Shown in pieces: positions 7,631 to 16,045 of a stretch of DNA of 64,000 nt. Where the stretch lies: NCBI GenBank assembly GCA_033795365.1, contig JARYGU010000001.1:682001-746000 (forward strand), given 5' to 3'. Source of the stretch: JARYGU01 sp033795365. Lineage in GTDB: Bacteria; Pseudomonadota; Alphaproteobacteria; Rhizobiales; Rhizobiaceae. The notes below the pieces were generated by a model, which was not told the origin of the DNA, made no database searches, and saw only the letters and a list, made by a program, of their open reading frames with translations. The translations under genes and the position numbers were made by a program. Numbering within the stretch: the first letter of the stretch is position 1; every line of letters begins with the position of its first letter.

Positions 7631-9436
7631 ATGCCCAATGCTGCCGACATACTCGTCGATACGCTCCTCGAATGGAACGTCGATACGATTTTCGGCCTGC
7701 CGGGCGACGGGATCAACGGCATCATGGAGGCGCTGAGAACGCGGCAAGACAGGATCCGCTTCATCCCGGTGCGCCATGAGGAATCGGCAGCCTTCATGGC
7801 CTGCGGCTACGCCAAATGGACCGGCAGGCTCGGCGTCTGCCTCGCGACCTCGGGCCCGGGCGGAACCAATCTCCTGACCGGGCTTTATGACGCCAAGCTC
7901 GACCAGATGCCGGTGCTCGCCATCACCGGCATGCAGTATCACGATCTTCTTCAGACCTTTACGCAGCAGGACGTGGACCTAACGCGGGTGTTCGACAACG
8001 TCGCGATCTACAACGCGACGGTCAACGATGCGGCGCATATGGAAAATCTCGCAAGCCTCGCCTGCCGATCGGCGCTCGCCAAGCGCGGCGTGGCGCATCT
8101 TTCGATCGCCAACGACGTGCAGGAGCAGGAGCTTTCGGAAGGCCGCTCACGGCGCAATCTGCCGAAACATGTTCCGAACGAGTGGTTTTCCGGCCGCAGG
8201 ATTCCCGACGAGAAGGCGTTGGACGAGGCGGCAAGATTGCTGAACGACGCCGAACGGGTAACCATCCTCGCCGGCCGCGGCGCCCTTCACGCCAGAGACG
8301 AATTGAAAAGGACGGCCGGGCTCCTGAACGCCCCGGTCGTCAAGGCGCTGCTGGGCAAGGCAGTGATGGCGGACGAAGATCCGCACAGCACCGGCGGTAT
8401 CGGAATACTCGGCACCGCGCCGTCGCAGGACGCCATGCAGCAATGCGACGCGCTCCTGATCGTCGGCTCGACGTTTCCTTATATCGAATTCTACCCGAGA
8501 CCGGGCGCTGCGCGCGGCGTGCAGATCGACAACGATCCGCAGCGTATCGGACTGCGCTATCCGGTCGAGGCGGGGCTCGTCGGCGACGCTGCCGAGACGC
8601 TGCGGCTTTTGAATGCGAGATTGAAGCAGAAGGCCGATCGGACCTTCCTGGAGAAGGCGCGCTCGAACGGGGAAGAATGGCTCGGAAAGCTTCACGAGAT
8701 GGAAAGCGACTCGTCTTCGCCGATGAAGCCTGCTCCGGTCGTCAGGGCGTTCGGCAAGCGGATCGCGCCGGACGGCATTCTCGTGGCGGATTCCGGGCAG
8801 AATACCGAGCTTGCCGCCCGCCACATCATGCTCGGGGAAGGCAACGATTTCGCCGTCTCCGGGGCGCTTGCCTCCATGGCCTCGGCCTTGCCCTATGCGA
8901 TCGCAGCCGGCATCGCCTTTCCGAAGCGGCCCCTCTATGCGGTCGTCGGGGATGGCGGGCTGGCGATGCAGCTCGGCGAGTTCTCGACTGCCGTACGCTA
9001 CAAGCTGCCGCTGAAGATGCTCGTCATCCGAAACGACATGCTCAACCAGATCGCCTGGGAGCAGATGATGTTCCTCGGAAACCCGCAATTTGCCTGCGAG
9101 CTGGCGCCGATCGATTTCTCCAAGGTGGCGGCGGCGATGGGCGCACACGGCTTCACCATAGACGCTTTCGATCAGATCGAGCCGGTGCTGAACGAGGCTT
9201 TCGCGGTCGAGGGCCCCGTCCTGATCCAGGCGATCGTCGACAAATACGAGCCGATGATGCCTCCGAAAATGCCCGAAGACTATGCCCGGAACTTCTCCAG
9301 GGCGCTGGCCGAAACGCCGGGCCGCGAGAAGATCGAGGAGAATGTCGAAAGGAGCCCGCTCGGCAATCCGCTCCGGGGCAACTCCGGCCGACCGCGCATC
9401 GACGGCAATCAGGGAGACCTTCCGGGGATTCCTTGA
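7631..9436 (+). CDS. Thiamine-diphosphate enzyme, pyruvate oxidase/acetolactate synthase-like
   Basis: 601 aa. Start chosen at the ATG preceded by GGAGGGACCA. The three-domain ThDP layout is clear: N-terminal pyrimidine-binding domain with VRHEESAAF (Glu50, the cofactor-activating residue), a central nucleotide-like domain with TILAGRGA, and a C-terminal diphosphate-binding domain with VVGDGGLAMQ near residue 440. The usual terminal NN of the GDG-X(n)-NN motif reads RNDMLNQ here. The sequence resembles PoxB-type enzymes, which decarboxylate pyruvate to acetate at the membrane, but a specific C-terminal lipid-binding helix was not identified. A 1-nt overlap couples it to the cysteine hydrolase. 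Substrate is uncertain. Confidence 0.82.
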   Translation: MPNAADILVDTLLEWNVDTIFGLPGDGINGIMEALRTRQDRIRFIPVRHEESAAFMACGYAKWTGRLGVCLATSGPGGTNLLTGLYDAKLDQMPVLAITGMQYHDLLQTFTQQDVDLTRVFDNVAIYNATVNDAAHMENLASLACRSALAKRGVAHLSIANDVQEQELSEGRSRRNLPKHVPNEWFSGRRIPDEKALDEAARLLNDAERVTILAGRGALHARDELKRTAGLLNAPVVKALLGKAVMADEDPHSTGGIGILGTAPSQDAMQQCDALLIVGSTFPYIEFYPRPGAARGVQIDNDPQRIGLRYPVEAGLVGDAAETLRLLNARLKQKADRTFLEKARSNGEEWLGKLHEMESDSSSPMKPAPVVRAFGKRIAPDGILVADSGQNTELAARHIMLGEGNDFAVSGALASMASALPYAIAAGIAFPKRPLYAVVGDGGLAMQLGEFSTAVRYKLPLKMLVIRNDMLNQIAWEQMMFLGNPQFACELAPIDFSKVAAAMGAHGFTIDAFDQIEPVLNEAFAVEGPVLIQAIVDKYEPMMPPKMPEDYARNFSRALAETPGREKIEENVERSPLGNPLRGNSGRPRIDGNQGDLPGIP

Positions 9437-10017
9437 TGCACATCGTCGGAAACTGGCGGCATATCTGTGTCGACATGCAGCGCATCTTCTCCGAGGATAC
9501 GCCCTGGCGCGTTCCTTGGATAACGCGGGCGCTGCCGCAGATCTGCGAGATTGCCGACGCAGCCCCCGAGCGTACGATCTTCACCCGCTTCCTGCCGCCG
9601 CCGACGGCCGAGGACGCGCGGGGTGCATGGCGGGAATATTACCGGAAATGGTGGATGATGACCGGAGAACACATGCCGAGCGAGATGCTCCGGCTGTTGC
9701 CGGAACTCGAAGCCTTCGCTCCGCCCGCCCGCATCTTCAGCAAGCGCATCTACTCGCCATGGCTGGACGGAAAGTTCCACTCGTTTCTGAACGGCGACAA
9801 TGTCAGCACCCTCGTCATAACCGGCGGAGAGCTCGACGTCTGCGTCATGGCGACGACGCTGGGGGCGATCGACCTCGGCTACCACGTCATCCTGATCGAG
9901 GACGCGATCTGCAGCGGCGTCGACGAAACCTATGATGCGTCCCTCGAAATCCTGAAAAACCGCTTCTCCGTCCAGCTGCAGGTCGGGCCGGCCGAGGAGT
10001 TCCTCTCGAACCTCTGA
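9436..10017 (+). CDS. Isochorismatase-like cysteine hydrolase
   Basis: 193 aa. The family's Asp-Lys-Cys triad is visible: Asp13 in ICVDMQRIF, Lys103 in IFSKRIYSPW and Cys136 in GELDVCVMATT. Relatives hydrolyse amides such as nicotinamide, N-carbamoylsarcosine or biuret, or vinyl ethers such as isochorismate; nothing here fixes the substrate. The ATG shares its A with the preceding TGA, so it is translated together with the ThDP enzyme. The pairing suggests that the hydrolase supplies or removes a keto-acid-related amide, which is inference only. Confidence 0.85.
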   Translation: MHIVGNWRHICVDMQRIFSEDTPWRVPWITRALPQICEIADAAPERTIFTRFLPPPTAEDARGAWREYYRKWWMMTGEHMPSEMLRLLPELEAFAPPARIFSKRIYSPWLDGKFHSFLNGDNVSTLVITGGELDVCVMATTLGAIDLGYHVILIEDAICSGVDETYDASLEILKNRFSVQLQVGPAEEFLSNL

Positions 10018-10034
10018 GTTCCCGGGAAATACTG

Positions 10035-11093
10035 CTAGTCAATGTCCTTCAATGCATCCAGAGGGCCGGTAAGGGCCGTCCGCGGCGCCACCAGCTCCGG
10101 TCGGATGAGGTGGATATCCGGCGTGGTGCGGGCGTGCTGCATGACCTCGAACGCCTTTGTCAGCATTCCTTCGACATCCTGCCGAATCATGATGACGGGG
10201 AAGGGAAGGAAGGAGGCGAAGGGGTCGTAGTCGTAGCATCCGACGACCATGTCCCGGAAGGTCTCGTGCGGATGGCCTGCCATGAAACGCAGGAAACCCT
10301 CGAAATTGATCGAGGAGTTCACGAAGAAGGCCCGCGGAAGGCGTCCTTCGCGTTTGTAGAAGGCCTCGAAGGCCATGCGGGTGTTGTTGGGCGAATAACC
10401 GGTGGTCTCGATGCAGAAGTCGGGATCGCCGCCGAGAAGCTCGCGCTTGATTTCGCGAAAACCCCGGATGCGCTCCCGGCTGGCATGGTCGTTTCGCCCG
10501 CCGAAGAGATAGAGGTCGGACGGTGCGAGCGGACGGTCGGCAGGAAACTGGCGGATGATCGCTTCCGTCAGCATGCGCCCGCCCTCGTAATTGTCGCTGA
10601 TGATCGAGGGCGCCTTCGTGCCGGGAAGGTCGATGTTGACGTGCTTCAAGCCGGCCTTTTCGCAGACCTCGTGGAGCCCGTCCGGGTCCGTCGCACCGCA
10701 GATGAAGAGCTCGTCGATGGAGTAGGAGATGAGCGATTCGGCGGTTTCGCGCTCCTCCTGGGGGTCGCGGCTGGCACTGACGACGATAGGACATTGGCCC
10801 ATGCCGCGCACATGCGCCTCGAAGGTCTGGGCCATGGAGGAGAAATAGCGGTTGTCGTGGACGGGCAGGAGCAGACCGACGAGGCCCGACCGCGAGCTTC
10901 TGAGCCCCTGCGCCTGCCGGTTGGCGGTATATTGGTGCTTTTCGGCGAGATCCCGGATGAATTCGGCGGTCGCTTCCTTGATCCTGCGCTTGCGCCACGT
11001 TCCGTTGAGGACCGCGCTTACCGTCGAGGGCGAGCTGCCGGAAATCAGGGAAAGATCGTAGATCGTCGCTTTCTTCCTGCCGTTTTCCTTCAT
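10035..11093 (-). CDS. LacI-family transcriptional regulator of the sugar locus
   Basis: 352 aa. The N-terminal helix-turn-helix and hinge (TIYDLSLISGSSPSTVSAVL, then LAEKHQYTANRQAQGLRS) are typical of LacI proteins; the rest is a periplasmic-binding-protein-like effector domain. It is transcribed divergently from the ABC transporter and kinase/aldolase operon, across a 364-bp gap with a LacI-type operator, so it most likely represses that operon until a sugar or sugar phosphate binds. The effector domain ends with IHLIRPELVAPRTA, a common LacI C-terminus. Confidence 0.9.
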   Translation of the reverse strand: MKENGRKKATIYDLSLISGSSPSTVSAVLNGTWRKRRIKEATAEFIRDLAEKHQYTANRQAQGLRSSRSGLVGLLLPVHDNRYFSSMAQTFEAHVRGMGQCPIVVSASRDPQEERETAESLISYSIDELFICGATDPDGLHEVCEKAGLKHVNIDLPGTKAPSIISDNYEGGRMLTEAIIRQFPADRPLAPSDLYLFGGRNDHASRERIRGFREIKRELLGGDPDFCIETTGYSPNNTRMAFEAFYKREGRLPRAFFVNSSINFEGFLRFMAGHPHETFRDMVVGCYDYDPFASFLPFPVIMIRQDVEGMLTKAFEVMQHARTTPDIHLIRPELVAPRTALTGPLDALKDID

Positions 11094-11250
11094 CCGTATC
11101 CCCTCCGCCGCACGAAATCCCGCCGAGCTAGAGCCGCACGACAGCGTCGGACAACGCGCCGGAATCGCCGTTAAAAATCGATTTAGATCGCGCCATCCGC
11201 CCCTGATTTCCTCTTAGTTCGCAATTCCCCGAGGGGAAAGAGATTTCCGC

Positions 11251-11279
11251 TTGACGAACGGATCAGACTGAATGATAGT
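11251..11279 (+). promoter_or_regulatory. Predicted sigma70-type promoter of sugar operon
   Basis: TTGACG (11251-11256) and GATAGT (11274-11279) with a 17-bp spacer. The predicted start, near 11286, falls inside the adjacent operator. Confidence 0.5.
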
Positions 11280-11281
11280 TC

Positions 11282-11301
11282 TTGCACCATCGATTGTGCA
11301 A
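11282..11301. promoter_or_regulatory. LacI-family operator
   Basis: TTGCACCATCGATTGTGCAA is a 20-bp palindrome with one mismatched pair, centred on ATCGAT, the usual form of a LacI-type operator with a central CG. It overlaps the predicted transcription start. A second partial copy, ATCGATTGCGCAA, lies at 11311-11323. Confidence 0.65.
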
Positions 11302-11457
11302 CAAAGAAATATCGATTGCGCAACTTATGGTTCTGCTTGAGGAGGCAGTGTCAGGGAGGCGGGAATTCCATTCTTCGCCAGAAGTTTCAACTGGAGGCCT
11401 GCGGTCTTCGGCGGGCCCGGTGTTCCCTTGCAACGGGAGCGATGGAGGAGAAAAAGC

Positions 11458-12441
11458 ATGAGGAAATATCTTGTTGCCGCATTTGCGGCATCGTTGTCGC
11501 TGGCTGCCGCCTTCAGTGCCTATGCGCAGGAGGCCGGAAAGGTCGGCGTGGTCGTCAAGATCGGCGGCATTCCGTGGTTCAACGCCATGGAGGCCGGCAT
11601 CAAGGAGCGCAGCCAGGCGCTGGGCGTCGACGCCTTCATGGTCGGCCCGACGAGCGCCGACCCCGCATTGCAGGTTCGCGCGATCGAGGATCTGATCGCC
11701 CAGGGTGTCAAGGTCATCGGCGTAGTACCCAACGATTCCAAGGTTCTGGAACCGGTTCTTACCAAGGCGAAAGAAGCCGGTATCATCGTCATTACCCATG
11801 AATCGCCGGGCCAGAAGGGTGCGGACTGGAACTTCGAGCTCGCATCGGCGACCGGGTTCGGCGAGGCTCATGCGGAGCTTCTGGCACAGAAGACGGGCGG
11901 CAAGGGCAAATATGCGGTCTTCGTCGGCTCGCTGACGGTGCCGCTGCACAATGCCTGGGCCGACGCGGCGATCGCCTATCTGAAGGAAAAATATCCGGAA
12001 ATGGAGCTGGTCGGAGAACGCTACGGCGTTGCCGAGGACGCTGACAGGAGCCGGTCTACGGCGCTCGACCTGATCTCGGCCAATCCGGACCTCAAGGGTT
12101 TCCTCGCTTTCGGCAGCCAGGGACCGATCGGCGCCGGCCGCGCGGTCGAAGAGCGCCGCAAGACGGGCGAGATCTTCGTGCTGGGGCCGTTTTCGCCGGG
12201 GCAGGGCCAGAAACTTATCAAATCCGACGCCATATCCGGCGGCTTCATGTGGAATCCGAAGCAGGCGGGCGAAGTTTTCGTGACGCTCGCCGACAAGCTG
12301 ATGAAGGGCGAGGAGATCAAGGCCGGTGATGAAATCGAAGGTCTCGGCAAGATCAATCCGACCGGAAACGACATCATCGTCGACCAGCTCGTGACCATCA
12401 ACAAGGATACCGTCGACGAACTGGCGGCCATGGGTCTTTGA
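11458..12441 (+). CDS. Sugar ABC transporter, periplasmic binding protein
   Basis: 327 aa. Signal peptide with predicted cleavage after AYA (about residue 23). The mature part is a class I (RbsB-like) binding protein: VKIGGIPWFNAMEAGIKE at the N-terminus and PTSADPALQVRAIEDLIAQG, the typical type-I sugar-binding layout. GGAGGAG ends 7 nt before the ATG; upstream in-frame codons are ignored. It is the first gene of the operon, and a terminator-like hairpin directly follows. Ligand unknown; the adjacent epimerase, kinase and aldolase point to a ketose, an aldose isomerised to one, or a polyol. Confidence 0.92.
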   Translation: MRKYLVAAFAASLSLAAAFSAYAQEAGKVGVVVKIGGIPWFNAMEAGIKERSQALGVDAFMVGPTSADPALQVRAIEDLIAQGVKVIGVVPNDSKVLEPVLTKAKEAGIIVITHESPGQKGADWNFELASATGFGEAHAELLAQKTGGKGKYAVFVGSLTVPLHNAWADAAIAYLKEKYPEMELVGERYGVAEDADRSRSTALDLISANPDLKGFLAFGSQGPIGAGRAVEERRKTGEIFVLGPFSPGQGQKLIKSDAISGGFMWNPKQAGEVFVTLADKLMKGEEIKAGDEIEGLGKINPTGNDIIVDQLVTINKDTVDELAAMGL

Positions 12442-12464
12442 CGACCTGAAAGGTTCCTCCCGAC

Positions 12465-12500
12465 TGCTGGGCCGGCTTCGGCTGGCCCGGCAGGCTTTTT
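12465..12500 (+). terminator. UUCG-capped terminator-like hairpin inside the sugar operon
   Basis: A 12-bp stem with two G-U pairs (12465-12476 with 12481-12492) closes the tetraloop TTCG and is followed by TTTTT at 12496-12500. It lies between the binding-protein and ATPase genes and may end a share of transcripts or protect the upstream 3' end. Confidence 0.7.
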
Positions 12501-12533
12501 CGGACCCGGACCGATTTTGCGAGTTGATTGAGC

Positions 12534-14054
12534 ATGGCCATGGCTTTCCCGGCAGGCGTTGAAGGCGCCGAACGACCGCTGCTGTCGTTGAAGAACATCA
12601 ACATGACCTTCGGCGGCGTCCAGGCGCTGAGGAACGTATCCTTCGAGGTTCTGCCGGGCGAAGTTCACTGCCTGGCCGGCGAAAACGGCTCCGGCAAGAG
12701 CACGCTGATCAAGGTGATCACCGGCGTTTATCGCCCGAAGGCGGGCGCCGTGATCGAGTATGACGGCCAGTCCTACAGCCATATGTCGCCGGTCACGGCG
12801 CAGGCAGCCGGCATCCAGGTTATCTGGCAGGATCTGGCGCTGTTCCCGGAAATGTCGGTCGCCGAGAACATTGCCTTCCAGACGATGGTCGGCGGCTGGC
12901 CGCGCCGAGCCGATCATGCAGCGATGCGGCGGACGGCCGAGCGCGTGCTCGCCAGACTTGGCGTGAGCCTCGACGTCGATCTTCCGCTTCGCGAATATGC
13001 GATCGCGCAGCGCCAGATCGTCGCGATCGCACGCGCGCTGGTCGGCGAGGCGAAGATCGTCTTCATGGACGAGCCGACGGCGTCGCTCACCCAGTCGGAA
13101 ACCGACCATCTCCTCGAAATCGTCCGCGCCCTTTCCGCCTCGGGCGTTGCCGTCGTTTTCGTCAGCCATCGTCTGGCGGAGGTCATCGAGATATCGAACC
13201 GCATCACCGTCCTTCGTGACGGAAAGCTTGTCGGCGTCTATCCCGCCGAAGGCATGACGCAGTCGCGCATCACGGAGCTGATGACGGGCAGGACATTCGA
13301 TCACGCCGTTCGCGCGAGGAGCCGCGATGATGCTCCTCCGGTTCTCGAAGTTAGGGGGCTGACGCGGCGCGGGGAGTTCGAGGACATCTCCTTCACCGTC
13401 CGGCGCGGAGAAACCGTCGGCATCACCGGCCTCCTCGGAGCCGGGCGCACCGAGCTCGCCTTGACCCTCTTCGGCATGCGCAAGGCCCATGCCGGCAGCG
13501 TCAGCCTGGAAGGACGGCCGGTGCGGTTTTCCTCCAACCGCGAGGCCATTCGCGCCGGCATTGCCTACCTCTCGGAAGACCGGCTCTCGCTCGGTCTCAT
13601 CCAGCCGCAGTCGATCGCCGACAATCTGGTGATCGCGTCGATGGGAAAGGTCATCAGCAACGGCCTGATCTCCGAGACGAGGAAGCGGTCGCTCGTCTCA
13701 CGCTGGATTGCCGATCTCGGGGTCAAGATCGGACTGCAGGAGGACGCGATCTCGACGCTGTCCGGGGGAAATCAGCAGCGCGTTGCAATCGCCAAGTGGC
13801 TTGCGACCGATCCGAAGGTGCTGATCCTCGATGCGCCGACCGTCGGCGTCGATGTCGGCGCCCGCGCCGGCATATTCGACATCGTTGCTCGCCTTGCAGA
13901 AGCCGGGCTCGCCATCATCCTGATCTCGGACGAAGTGCCGGAGGTCTATTTCAACGCCGACAGGGTATTGCACATGGAGCAGGGCCGTATCGCCGGCAGT
14001 TACGATCCGCGCACGGCGCCGCTGTCCGAGGTGGAGGCCGCCGTCTATGCGTAG
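12534..14054 (+). CDS. Sugar ABC transporter, twin ATP-binding protein (RbsA-like)
   Basis: 506 aa with two ABC domains. The first has a full Walker A (GENGSGKSTLIKV) and the Walker B segment IVFMDEPTAS. The second has the degenerate Walker A GLLGAGRTEL, an intact signature LSGGNQQ and VLILDAPTVGVD, the pattern expected of RbsA/MglA/XylG-type proteins, where the second site is impaired. It energises uptake with the two permeases. ATG 12534 is chosen; another ATG lies two codons later and the ribosome-binding site is weak. It overlaps the first permease by 8 nt. Confidence 0.92.
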   Translation: MAMAFPAGVEGAERPLLSLKNINMTFGGVQALRNVSFEVLPGEVHCLAGENGSGKSTLIKVITGVYRPKAGAVIEYDGQSYSHMSPVTAQAAGIQVIWQDLALFPEMSVAENIAFQTMVGGWPRRADHAAMRRTAERVLARLGVSLDVDLPLREYAIAQRQIVAIARALVGEAKIVFMDEPTASLTQSETDHLLEIVRALSASGVAVVFVSHRLAEVIEISNRITVLRDGKLVGVYPAEGMTQSRITELMTGRTFDHAVRARSRDDAPPVLEVRGLTRRGEFEDISFTVRRGETVGITGLLGAGRTELALTLFGMRKAHAGSVSLEGRPVRFSSNREAIRAGIAYLSEDRLSLGLIQPQSIADNLVIASMGKVISNGLISETRKRSLVSRWIADLGVKIGLQEDAISTLSGGNQQRVAIAKWLATDPKVLILDAPTVGVDVGARAGIFDIVARLAEAGLAIILISDEVPEVYFNADRVLHMEQGRIAGSYDPRTAPLSEVEAAVYA

Positions 14055-15051
14055 GCTCTTCCACACCCAGGCGACCGAGATCTGCCTCCTGGCGGTCATC
14101 GTTCTGATCTGCGCCTTCCTCTCCTTCGCCACGCCGCGCTTTTTTACGCTCGGCAACGCATTCGATCTTCTGAACATCAGCTCGGTCAACATCATCTTCG
14201 CCGTAGGCCTGCTTGTCGTGCTGATCGCCGGCGGCATCGACATCTCCTTTGCCGTCGCGGCCTCCGTCGTCCAGTATGTCACCGCGCTGATCCTCGGGCA
14301 GATCGGCGGAGGTGGCTGGGTCAGCGGCCTGCTGATCGCCGGCAGCATCGGCGTGCTGCTCGGCGCGCTCAACGCTTTCCTCATCCATAAATTCCGCATC
14401 ATCTCGATCGTCGTCACGATCGCGACGTTCAACATCTATTTCGGCCTGCTGATGTTCTTCACGCGCGGCGTGTCGATCTACAATCTGCCGGACTGGCTGA
14501 CCGATCGCGTCATCCTGTACGAGCGCGAGATGGCCGACGGCAGCTGGGCGGAAATCCGCCTGCCGGTCCTCGTCATGGCGATCTGCGTCGCGGCCACCTG
14601 GTTCCTGATCCGCCACACGACGACCGGACGCCAGCTCTATGCTTTCGGCGACAATCCGGAAGGCGCGCGCCGCTTCGGCATCTCAATCGGCGCCATGCAG
14701 TTCATCGCTTTCGGCTGGCTGGGACTGATGGCGGGCATCGCGGGCCTCATCCAGGCGCATTACGCGCAGGAGATCGTGCCGAATGCACTCTACGGCCGCG
14801 AGCTCGACGTTCTGGCTGCCGTGGTGCTCGGCGGTGCGCGTCTCGGCGGCGGCAAGGGGTCGGTGCTCGGCTGCGTGCTCGGCGTGCTCCTCATCTCGAT
14901 CACGCAGAACGGCTTGAACCTGATGGGCGTATCGCCTTTCGCCTTCAAGATGATCATCGGCGCCATCATCCTCGTCGCCATCACGCTGTCGAATTCGAGC
15001 ATCGAGAAATTGCTGCCGATCCTGAAAACCGACGGGAGGGCCGGCAGATGA
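14047..15051 (+). CDS. Sugar ABC transporter permease 1
   Basis: 334 aa, about eight to ten hydrophobic segments and the BPD_transp_2 family layout: VGLLVVLIAGGIDISFAVAA near the N-terminus and DVLAAVVLGGARLGGGKGSV near the C-terminus, the latter being the conserved loop of RbsC-like permeases. It starts inside the end of the ATPase gene and overlaps the second permease by 4 nt, so all three membrane components are likely coupled. It probably forms a heterodimer with permease 2. Confidence 0.92.
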   Translation: MRRLFHTQATEICLLAVIVLICAFLSFATPRFFTLGNAFDLLNISSVNIIFAVGLLVVLIAGGIDISFAVAASVVQYVTALILGQIGGGGWVSGLLIAGSIGVLLGALNAFLIHKFRIISIVVTIATFNIYFGLLMFFTRGVSIYNLPDWLTDRVILYEREMADGSWAEIRLPVLVMAICVAATWFLIRHTTTGRQLYAFGDNPEGARRFGISIGAMQFIAFGWLGLMAGIAGLIQAHYAQEIVPNALYGRELDVLAAVVLGGARLGGGKGSVLGCVLGVLLISITQNGLNLMGVSPFAFKMIIGAIILVAITLSNSSIEKLLPILKTDGRAGR

Positions 15052-16043
15052 GCGCGCTCGTTGCCCGCAGCCGGGAGATGCTCGGGCCGGAAATGGCGGG
15101 GCCGGTCTTCGCCTTCATCGCGGTCATGCTGGTCTTCGGGCTTGCCACGCCGCAATTCCTGTCGTCCGCCACCTTCGGCTCCGTCGCCTTCCAGGTTCCC
15201 GAGCTCGGGCTGCTGACGCTCGCCATGCTGCTGCCGATCCTGACCGGCGGGCTCAATCTCGCCATTACCTTCACGGCGAACATCGCCGGGCTCACGGTCG
15301 CCTGGGTGCTGCAGGCAAACGGCGGGGCCGATGCGGGACCGGCGGCCTTCGCGCTCGGAGCGGCCTTGGCGGTTGCGGCCGGTGCGGCGAGCGGTACGGT
15401 CATGGGCCTCGTCATCGCTTATACGCGGGCGCATCCGATCCTTGTTTCGCTGTCGATGATGATCTTCCTGCGCGGGCTCGGCGAATTCCTGACGCGCGGC
15501 GGCGACGTTTCCGGTTTTCCGGCCTTCCTGCGGCCGATCGGACACGGCTCGCTGCTCGGCATTCCCGTGCCGCTGCTGATCTTCATCCTCTGCGTCGTGC
15601 TCTGGCATGTTTTGCTTTCGCGCACGCGGCTCGGCTTCAACACCTACATGATCGGCTCGAACATCGAAGCGGCGCGTTATTCCGGCGTCAACACGCGCAA
15701 GGTCATCGTGCTCGTCTATACGCTCTCCGGCGCGATGTGCGCGATTGCAGGCATCATCATGCTCGCGCGCTTCAATTCGGTGCGTGTCGGCCACGGCGAG
15801 TCCTACCTGCTGATCACGGTGCTCGCCTGTTTCCTCGGCGGGGTGAATCCCTTCGGCGGTTTCGGCCGCGTCATTCCGGTCTTCGTGGCGCTGATCGTGC
15901 TTCAGCTCCTCTCCTCCGGTCTCAATCTTCTCGGCGCCAACCAGCATCTCGCAACGGCCGTCTGGGGCATCCTGCTGGTTGTCGTGATGGTCCTGCGCTG
16001 GCTCGCCGGCCGCTTCAAAAGCTTCATCGTCAGAAAGGAATGA
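15048..16043 (+). CDS. Sugar ABC transporter permease 2
   Basis: 331 aa, RbsC-like. It has LPILTGGLNLAITFTANIAG at the position equivalent to the GGIDIS segment of permease 1, and LLITVLACFLGGVNPFGGFG at the C-terminal conserved loop. GGGAGGG (15034-15040) precedes the ATG, which overlaps the previous stop by 4 nt. Two different permeases imply a heterodimeric channel, as in autoinducer-2 or rhamnose-type systems rather than the ribose system. Confidence 0.92.
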   Translation: MSALVARSREMLGPEMAGPVFAFIAVMLVFGLATPQFLSSATFGSVAFQVPELGLLTLAMLLPILTGGLNLAITFTANIAGLTVAWVLQANGGADAGPAAFALGAALAVAAGAASGTVMGLVIAYTRAHPILVSLSMMIFLRGLGEFLTRGGDVSGFPAFLRPIGHGSLLGIPVPLLIFILCVVLWHVLLSRTRLGFNTYMIGSNIEAARYSGVNTRKVIVLVYTLSGAMCAIAGIIMLARFNSVRVGHGESYLLITVLACFLGGVNPFGGFGRVIPVFVALIVLQLLSSGLNLLGANQHLATAVWGILLVVVMVLRWLAGRFKSFIVRKE

Positions 16044-16045
16044 CC

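Larger units (their letters stand above)
11094..11457. other. Divergent control region between LacI gene and sugar operon
   Basis: This 364-bp stretch has no gene. It holds a perfect 10-bp palindrome AAATCGATTT (11175-11184) near the regulator side, a sigma70-like promoter (11251-11279), a 20-bp LacI-type operator (11282-11301), a further half-operator ATCGATTGCGCAA (11311-11323), and GGAGGAG (11444-11450) before the binding-protein ATG. The remainder, about 11324-11440, shows nothing recognisable. Confidence 0.7.
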
